The notes beneath the pieces are model-generated. The model was given only the letters and a program-made list of their open reading frames with translations. It did not search any database and was not told the DNA's origin. A stretch of 37,149 bases of DNA from an uncultured Spirochaeta sp. (lineage in GTDB: Bacteria; Spirochaetota; Spirochaetia; DTKZ01): the NCBI GenBank assembly GCA_937140905.1, contig CAKZQO010000104.1, positions 1 through 37,149 on the forward strand, read 5' to 3'. Positions 32,424 through 37,149 of this stretch are shown one piece after another; positions within the stretch are counted from its first letter, which is position 1, and each line of letters starts with the position of its first letter. A program made the position numbers and the translations under genes.

Positions 32424-33926
32424 TTAAACTGAACGTTCTTTTACTTCCCTGTGCGCCCTGAATTTGGGACCCAAATTCGACCTTGGTCGCCCCACTAAAT
32501 GTCCCTTACTGATGGCGTAGATATCATCCGTCACCATCTGGAAATTAACCGGCCTGCCTTCCACTTTTGCCCGCTCTTCCAGCCGTTCCCGATGATAATC
32601 CAAAATCTTCTTCCCCAAAGGCACATTACCAGGCTGGAGGATCCGTATATAACCATCATTGTCCCGGGCCGGAAGGATTTTCCCTAAGTTGAATAAGGAT
32701 GGAGCAAACGGAACATCCAGTACTCCCGATTGAAAGGCCCGGATCGTTCCTGTCTCCCAATTCCCTTCTCCCAGGTTCCATACTCTGTCTAGGATTGCTT
32801 TTACCTCTTCGCGGATCAGCTCGCTTTCCCGAGCCAATTCGGCGCTCTCAGGCATCGATTGGTCGGTTAGCATGTGGATCAACTGGCGGGTAGCCCGTAA
32901 CCCCTCCGCATTGGCTTCTTTCGTGGGAATCCCGAACGCTTCATGGGGGGACTTAACGATTACCTTTTCCGCGCCAGAGAACACAGCTGCCACGGTTCCC
33001 CATCCAATCACGGCAAAAGCCTTCGCTTCGTCCTCTGGAAACCCTCCCATCCACTGATGGAATACGATGGTTAGATGGTAATCGGTGAATCCTTCCGAGG
33101 TGAAATACTCCTCTGCCAGCTGACGCAAGGTCCGAACAGCTGCCACATCCTGAATGAGGTTTCCTCCCTGTCCATAACCTAACGTGATGGATTTTACTCC
33201 CTGTGCCAAAGCGAAGAGCCCCTCGAGGATCCCCACCACATGACTGATGCAGGGGGGGACCAAGGTTCCCGTCAATGGGCCAAAGGGCTCCCGATTGATT
33301 CGTACCCCTTCCTCTTCATAGTATCCAACCAGAGCATCCACGTACTTCCAATATTTCAAGGATTGTTCCAGGGGAACCTTCTTCGCATAGGGAATATTGT
33401 ACGAGATTCCCCCACCTTCGAAGCTAGTGAACCCTCCTGCGAGGGTGATTTCCGCCAGTAACCGTGCATCAGGGGTCCCATGTCGTACTTGGACGGGTCT
33501 TGCCACTGCTTCTGTTACCTGCCTGCAGACTTTCACTCCATGGTTCACTGCCGGGAATCCGTTCAATAGAGATTTCCCAGCGGCCAATGACTTTTCAATT
33601 CCTTCCTGAGCCTCCGTGTATCGGTTCTGTCGGGTATAGGCATCGATCGTAGTGGGTAATAGGTCCGCCTCCCCTTCTGTTTCCAGGTATTTCAATAGCC
33701 GGATATGCTCTTCCGGCAAGGCCACTCCTGCCCTTGGTTGGGTAAGAAGCGTTCTCGTTTTCTTTGCCTCTTCCATGGCAAGGGAAAACCGCTTGGATTC
33801 TGGGATCTTTTTCTGGTAAGTAATCGCTTCTCGTAGATCCACCTCCTTCCCTGTGGGCCAACTCGTCAGTACCGTCTCGCGTTCCTGCAGAAACTCCGCC
33901 TTTCGAATACGTTCCAACCCTTTCAT
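32424..33926 (-). CDS. glmE: Glutamate mutase epsilon subunit
   Basis: A 500-residue catalytic subunit (MutE/GlmE) of adenosylcobalamin-dependent glutamate mutase, converting L-glutamate to 3-methylaspartate together with GlmS. Recognised by its TIM-barrel signature segments: '[39 protein letters not shown]', '[70 protein letters not shown]' and '[22 protein letters not shown]'. About 15 residues longer than the clostridial protein. Start joined to the glmL stop as ATGA, with AGGAGGTA as SD (complement of 33929-33936). Confidence 0.96.
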   Translation of the reverse strand: MKGLERIRKAEFLQERETVLTSWPTGKEVDLREAITYQKKIPESKRFSLAMEEAKKTRTLLTQPRAGVALPEEHIRLLKYLETEGEADLLPTTIDAYTRQNRYTEAQEGIEKSLAAGKSLLNGFPAVNHGVKVCRQVTEAVARPVQVRHGTPDARLLAEITLAGGFTSFEGGGISYNIPYAKKVPLEQSLKYWKYVDALVGYYEEEGVRINREPFGPLTGTLVPPCISHVVGILEGLFALAQGVKSITLGYGQGGNLIQDVAAVRTLRQLAEEYFTSEGFTDYHLTIVFHQWMGGFPEDEAKAFAVIGWGTVAAVFSGAEKVIVKSPHEAFGIPTKEANAEGLRATRQLIHMLTDQSMPESAELARESELIREEVKAILDRVWNLGEGNWETGTIRAFQSGVLDVPFAPSLFNLGKILPARDNDGYIRILQPGNVPLGKKILDYHRERLEERAKVEGRPVNFQMVTDDIYAISKGHLVGRPRSNLGPKFRAHREVKERSV

Positions 33927-35515
33927 CCTACCTCCTGATGCAACACAGTGTTCGACTCAGGAACTAAGGCCTCGATTGCCAATTTAGAAACTTCTTTTGG
34001 ATACTCTTTCGCGTAGTTCCCCAGTAAAGGGAACATATATGAAGCATCTCGATAATAGACGGGATTTGTCGGAACCAATGGAATACGTGTACTGGTGCTG
34101 CATCTCAGATCTAATAGCGATGCATCATCTTCTTTTTTCCTTGATTCGTGCTCACCCTTGGAGACCTTGCGAAACAGAAGCCTGAGAGGTTCACCCAGAT
34201 CAAACAATGAAAGGTAGCCACCGCTTCCTATGATAGTCTTCACAGGCCTTAAGTCTTTTCCGGATTGGAGGAAGATCCTGCCAGCGGGAGTGTAGGTTTC
34301 TTCCAGAACTCCTGCATGTCGAAGGGTGGCAATTGTCACCGCGGATAGGACCAGAAACCGATCAATCCTTTTTTCTCGTTCTGAATCGGGTAGATAGGAG
34401 GTATCCATGGTCACCTTTTCTACATACCGATGGATTTCCTCCTCGGTAGGAGCTTCGCTTAAAACAATTGACTTGGTTTCCATGGATCCCTGCAGCTCCT
34501 GGATGACTTCTCCTCCACTTATCGCATCGTTCCAAATGCATTTAATAAAAAATGGGAAGAAGGGCCGAACCGTATCCCAGAGTGTAGCCGCACTTACCCG
34601 AATTCCCAGATCCCCCTCCACGGTGCGTTTCACCCTTGGTTCTCGAATCCCTTTCAGGACTACCCCCTCCTCTCCCCAGAAAGCTTCCCCCACCGAATAC
34701 ACATCCGTGGTTGCTCCCCCTAGATCGATTACACAGAACCGATCCCATCCCTTCTGATGGGTCCCAATAGCTTCCACCAAATCGAACACAGCCGCGGGAG
34801 TCGGAACAGGTTCTGTTCTGCAGAACTCTTGCACTTGTTTTAACCCTTTCCCTTCCACGATAGTGTCTAGAAAGATCCGTTGGATAGCTTGTCGAGTTTC
34901 CTCGATTCTGATTTCTCCCACACGAGGCATCACATTAGGGGCTACTACAACTCGTTTTCCCTCTAAAATCCTTAAAACTTCCCCTCGAATCGCCGCATTC
35001 CCCGCATAGAGAATCGTTCCCTGGAAGGGAGAGCTCGCTAGTTGCCTGGCGTTCCAGAGAACCGTCTCCTCATTTCCCCCATCCGTACCTCCGGTAAAAA
35101 GAAGGATGTCTGGTGATGCTCCAAGGATGGTTGTTACTTGTTCACTCCTGAGCTTGTAAGATGAATCCGCGACGATTTTACCCCCGGCCGACCAGGCCGC
35201 TAGACGGGCTATCTGTAACGTTAGATCTGGTACTAACCCTACAGCCGCAATTCGTAATCCCCCTTTAGCGGAACTGGAAAAACGAATTCTTGGAGTCTCC
35301 TTTGTTCCTCTTTTGTCCATCCTTCTCGCTGAGAGCCCTTCGTGCGGTAGACCCGTCAACTGGGTGTACACCGTTCCAAATCCCTGCGACAGATCTTCCT
35401 GCGTAGTTGGCGTGATGGACTTTCGAAGGAAGCGTAATCCTTCTTCCGTACGGATGAACAAGGCTCCTTTCGTGTAGGTGGATCCAATGTCAATGCTTAC
35501 CATTTCTTCGTGCAT
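33923..35515 (-). CDS. glmL: Glutamate mutase accessory protein MutL/GlmL
   Basis: A 530-residue actin-fold ATPase of the MutL family, thought to reactivate or protect the mutase by exchanging damaged cobalamin. Motifs: '[16 protein letters not shown]' (phosphate 1 loop), '[23 protein letters not shown]', '[20 protein letters not shown]' (phosphate 2 loop) and '[12 protein letters not shown]'. It lies between glmS and glmE, the usual order. The ATG at 35515 has AGGA 5 nt upstream and overlaps glmS by 26 bp; an internal ATG at 35503 is less well supported. Confidence 0.95.
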   Translation of the reverse strand: MHEEMVSIDIGSTYTKGALFIRTEEGLRFLRKSITPTTQEDLSQGFGTVYTQLTGLPHEGLSARRMDKRGTKETPRIRFSSSAKGGLRIAAVGLVPDLTLQIARLAAWSAGGKIVADSSYKLRSEQVTTILGASPDILLFTGGTDGGNEETVLWNARQLASSPFQGTILYAGNAAIRGEVLRILEGKRVVVAPNVMPRVGEIRIEETRQAIQRIFLDTIVEGKGLKQVQEFCRTEPVPTPAAVFDLVEAIGTHQKGWDRFCVIDLGGATTDVYSVGEAFWGEEGVVLKGIREPRVKRTVEGDLGIRVSAATLWDTVRPFFPFFIKCIWNDAISGGEVIQELQGSMETKSIVLSEAPTEEEIHRYVEKVTMDTSYLPDSEREKRIDRFLVLSAVTIATLRHAGVLEETYTPAGRIFLQSGKDLRPVKTIIGSGGYLSLFDLGEPLRLLFRKVSKGEHESRKKEDDASLLDLRCSTSTRIPLVPTNPVYYRDASYMFPLLGNYAKEYPKEVSKLAIEALVPESNTVLHQEVG

Positions 35516-35936
35516 GAATGTCCTGCTCCAGTAATCGGGCTACTTCTTCCAGGTCCACATCCGGTGGGAATACCCGATCGAACCCCATCCGTTTGAATTT
35601 TTCTTCTACTTCCGAAAAGGGGGTTTTCCCTACCACCAGATTCCCGCCCACGTAGAGGATGATATCCTCTATCCCTCGTTCCACGCATCGATCCCGAAAT
35701 CCCTGACAATCGATCAGACCATGTCCATATAGAGAAGATACCAGGATGGCATCGGCTGCAGTCTCGATGGCAGCATCAATAAACTCGTCCTGGCTAACCA
35801 TGACCCCTAGGTTGATTACCTGGAATCCCTTCTCGTTAAAAAATACTTCCAAAATCTTGTTTCCCACCGAATGGCAATCGTACCCAATGACTCCCAGAAC
35901 GATTTTCCCTTTCGAGGTGTTGCCACTACTACTCAT
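35490..35936 (-). CDS. glmS: Glutamate mutase sigma (cobalamin-binding) subunit
   Basis: A 148-residue B12-binding subunit. The base-off/His-on motif D-x-H-x-x-G reads GYDCHSVG with H22 as cobalt ligand; '[19 protein letters not shown]' and '[11 protein letters not shown]' complete the Rossmann-like fold. The start is set at the ATG 35936, which overlaps the GntR stop as ATGA and has GAGGTG 6 nt upstream; a GTG two codons earlier is less likely. The second catalytic gene, glmE, follows after glmL. Confidence 0.96.
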   Translation of the reverse strand: MSSSGNTSKGKIVLGVIGYDCHSVGNKILEVFFNEKGFQVINLGVMVSQDEFIDAAIETAADAILVSSLYGHGLIDCQGFRDRCVERGIEDIILYVGGNLVVGKTPFSEVEEKFKRMGFDRVFPPDVDLEEVARLLEQDIHARRNGKH

Positions 35937-36916
35937 TTCCACACCTCTTTAATCCGCTCTTCCAAGTGTAGTAACGATCCTCGCTCGATCCGGTACTCAA
36001 ACTGTATAGTCTTTCCCCCTTCCTCTCGGAACCGTTGGAATAAAGCTTTGTTCTCTTTACTAACTTGAAAGGAGTATCCAGGCGGGATGATGACTACATC
36101 CTTTCCTTTAACAAACTCCATTACATCCGTTTCCCCACCTATCAGCAAGGTCTCTATCCGTTTGGGGGTGATACGAAGTTCCTTCAGTTTATTCTGGATA
36201 ATTTGAGAAAATGTTTTACTTTCGCACACGATCCCTACGGTATCATCAGGCCCAATGTTCCCTAGCTCCAGGATCGTTTCCGGACTTGGTGACACCGCAA
36301 CTTGAACGATCCGTTCTTTCAAGGAAGGAGCAGCCTGGACCAGATCCCCGTAATGGGTAGAGGTCACAATGATGAGCTTGAAGGGTGACAAGCGAGAAAT
36401 CAAAGAAGGGTTTTCTAAGATCTCGTGAAGAAGAAATTTTTTCAAATCGATCCCTCGCATATAGGCCAGTTGCTTATGGAACATATCGAGGGACTCAGAA
36501 TTGCAGTCCACCGCCGCCACATGGAAAGTTTCTTTCTTTTCCAAACGTTCCAGCAGGCTGATATGAATGAGGGTTTCGATTTCTCGAGGAGTAAAACGCA
36601 TCCGTTCCAGTTCATCCAATAAACGGCCGATTTGAAGCAAGGCCCTTTCTTTCCTTCCTGCTTCTGCCGGCTCTAAAATCCCAATCACGAAGGTACCTTG
36701 CCCTCTCCGTACTTCTATGATCCCTTCACGGGATAGCTCTTCATACGCTTTTTTTACGGTACCCCGAGCAAGGTGTAGCTCCTCGCTCAATTCACGTTCT
36801 GAGGGAAGGCGACTACCCTCCGGAAGTTTGCCTTCCCGAACTAACCGCAAGATCTGTTCTACAATCTGACGAAACAGAGGCACAGGACTTTTAGGATCCA
36901 GCTGTATTGGAATCAT
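35933..36916 (-). CDS. GntR-family regulator of the glutamate operon
   Basis: A 327-residue regulator, first gene of the operon. The N-terminal winged helix is typical ([66 protein letters not shown]). The C-terminal part of about 215 residues looks like a periplasmic-binding-protein-type effector domain ([48 protein letters not shown]), different from the FadR and UTRA types. The ligand is unknown; glutamate or a pathway intermediate is a reasonable guess. The start at 36916 is preferred over the ATG at 36922 because AGAGG lies 6 nt before it. Autoregulation is likely, from the dyad overlapping its promoter. Confidence 0.9.
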   Translation of the reverse strand: MIPIQLDPKSPVPLFRQIVEQILRLVREGKLPEGSRLPSERELSEELHLARGTVKKAYEELSREGIIEVRRGQGTFVIGILEPAEAGRKERALLQIGRLLDELERMRFTPREIETLIHISLLERLEKKETFHVAAVDCNSESLDMFHKQLAYMRGIDLKKFLLHEILENPSLISRLSPFKLIIVTSTHYGDLVQAAPSLKERIVQVAVSPSPETILELGNIGPDDTVGIVCESKTFSQIIQNKLKELRITPKRIETLLIGGETDVMEFVKGKDVVIIPPGYSFQVSKENKALFQRFREEGGKTIQFEYRIERGSLLHLEERIKEVWK

Positions 36917-36929
36917 ATCCATCCTCTTT

Positions 36930-36959
36930 GGTATAGTTGTCTATACCATTAAGTATACC
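36930..36959. promoter_or_regulatory. GntR-type operator of the glutamate operon
   Basis: GGTATAG-ACAA-CTATACC on the minus strand (36930-36947) is a perfect dyad with 7-bp arms and a 4-nt spacer. A third half-site, GGTATAC, lies at 36953-36959 over the -10. The dyad covers the predicted transcription start region, where bound repressor would block initiation. Confidence 0.75.
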
Positions 36960-36980
36960 ACTGAGCACTCAAGCCCGCAA
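36952..36980 (-). promoter_or_regulatory. Promoter of the glutamate-fermentation operon
   Basis: On the minus strand TTGCGG (36975-36980), 17 bp, TATACT (36952-36957, 5 of 6). Start expected near 36945, giving a leader of about 28 nt with the AGAGG site. This operon, unlike many genes in the window, has a leader. Confidence 0.65.
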
Positions 36981-37018
36981 GAGGGAATTTGTGTTGTTCT
37001 CGTTTAGAGTTGTTTTGT

Positions 37019-37047
37019 TTGATTTATTGAGGATAGTGTAGTAAAAT
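37019..37047 (+). promoter_or_regulatory. Promoter of the right-edge lipoprotein gene
   Basis: TTGATT (37019-37024), 17 bp, TAAAAT (37042-37047, 5 of 6). It is followed by a leader of about 30 nt with a strong AAGGAGGG ribosome-binding site. Divergent from the glutamate operon promoter. Confidence 0.55.
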
Positions 37048-37084
37048 TTATTACCGAATTAATAAGAAAAGGAGGGTTAGATTA

Positions 37085-37149
37085 ATGAAAATAACTTCTA
37101 TATTTGCTATAGCTGCTATAGCAAATATTTTCATCTTATCCTGTCAATT
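37085..37149 (+). CDS. Lipoprotein signal peptide, gene cut by window end
   Basis: An ATG at 37085, preceded by AAGGAGGG, opens a frame that runs to the window edge (21 codons seen: MKITSIFAIAAIANIFILSCQ). It has a basic residue, a hydrophobic core and the lipobox I-L-S-C with C20 as the lipidation site, so it encodes the start of an exported lipoprotein. Nothing can be said of the mature protein. A perfect 13-bp inverted repeat lies inside these codons. The base composition here is clearly more AT-rich than the rest of the window. Confidence 0.75.
   Translation, partial: MKITSIFAIAAIANIFILSCQ
37100..37128 (+). repeat. Perfect 13-bp inverted repeat within the lipoprotein start
   Basis: ATATTTGCTATAG (37100-37112) and its exact reverse complement (37116-37128) flank the 3-nt loop CTG. 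It lies 13 nt after the first codon and would form a stable hairpin in the mRNA. No T-run follows, so it is not a standard terminator. Confidence 0.8.

Noticed and set aside
35936-35942. glmS start at the upstream GTG
   Set aside because: The ATG at 35936 has the SD at the right distance and the ATGA junction with the regulator gene.
1-37149. CRISPR arrays, tRNA/rRNA genes, insertion sequences or prophage
   Set aside because: No regularly spaced repeats, no tRNA-like conserved arms and no transposase or integrase motifs were found by reading both strands.

Overview
The window reads as a chromosomal segment of a spirochaete (Spirochaetota, Treponema/Spirochaeta-like). It is about half GC and densely packed, with many ATGA start/stop overlaps and several convergent genes whose ends overlap. 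The assignment rests on a CarD-like regulator directly followed by a fused IspD-IspF gene (an order I know from Treponema), a Gld-type ABC exporter cluster with a DUF4340 protein, and DUF4416/DUF4230 proteins. This is inference; there is no rRNA here to confirm it. No rRNA, tRNA, CRISPR array, transposase or integrase was seen.

Layout. 1-1.5 kb: two DUF4230 proteins (the first cut by the window edge) and thioredoxin, closed by a terminator. 1.6-3.2 kb: an M29 aminopeptidase (minus), then a 425-bp gene-free stretch with stacked dyads, a promoter and what looks like a small RNA with two near-identical hairpins that display an anti-Shine-Dalgarno sequence in 14-nt loops. 3.2-12.6 kb: leuS, an M24 peptidase, a lipoprotein, DUF4416, a 473-residue protein of unknown function, a DAHP synthase-prephenate dehydratase fusion, a lytic transglycosylase and a small conserved-looking protein. 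12.6-16.1 kb: a cassette of degenerate-ATPase/HPt protein, stand-alone receiver and peptide-type solute-binding protein, then a VTT/DedA-like membrane protein. 16.2-20 kb: carD, ispDF, nth and a zinc polyol/alcohol dehydrogenase. 20-25.3 kb: a PTS EIIA-type protein and a four-gene Gld-like ABC exporter system. 25.3-37 kb: a ten-gene minus-strand operon for glutamate fermentation by the methylaspartate route. A divergent lipoprotein starts at the right edge.

The glutamate operon runs GntR regulator, glmS, glmL, glmE, methylaspartate ammonia-lyase, AtuA/DUF1446, DUF4387, a P-loop/AlaX-like fusion, class I fumarase (probably acting as mesaconase) and, last, an EIIA-diadenylate cyclase fusion. 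GlmS/GlmE with adenosylcobalamin would make 3-methylaspartate from glutamate, the lyase would make mesaconate, and the fumarase would hydrate it to citramalate; citramalate lyase is not in the window. The operon has its own promoter and a strong GntR-type dyad. Its last gene suggests that c-di-AMP synthesis is tied both to this catabolic operon and to PTS phosphorylation state.

Three things stand out. (1) The twin anti-SD hairpin RNA at about 2922-3108. (2) Eight genes whose best -10 element lies only 6-9 nt before the start codon, seven of them with a plausible -35 at exactly 17 bp: the signature of leaderless mRNAs, next to operons with ordinary strong SD sites. An anti-SD RNA in such a cell could act on the leadered class and spare the leaderless class. 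(3) The PTS-EIIA / diadenylate cyclase fusion, and beside it the kinase/AlaX-like fusion with an altered metal site, both inside the glutamate-fermentation operon.
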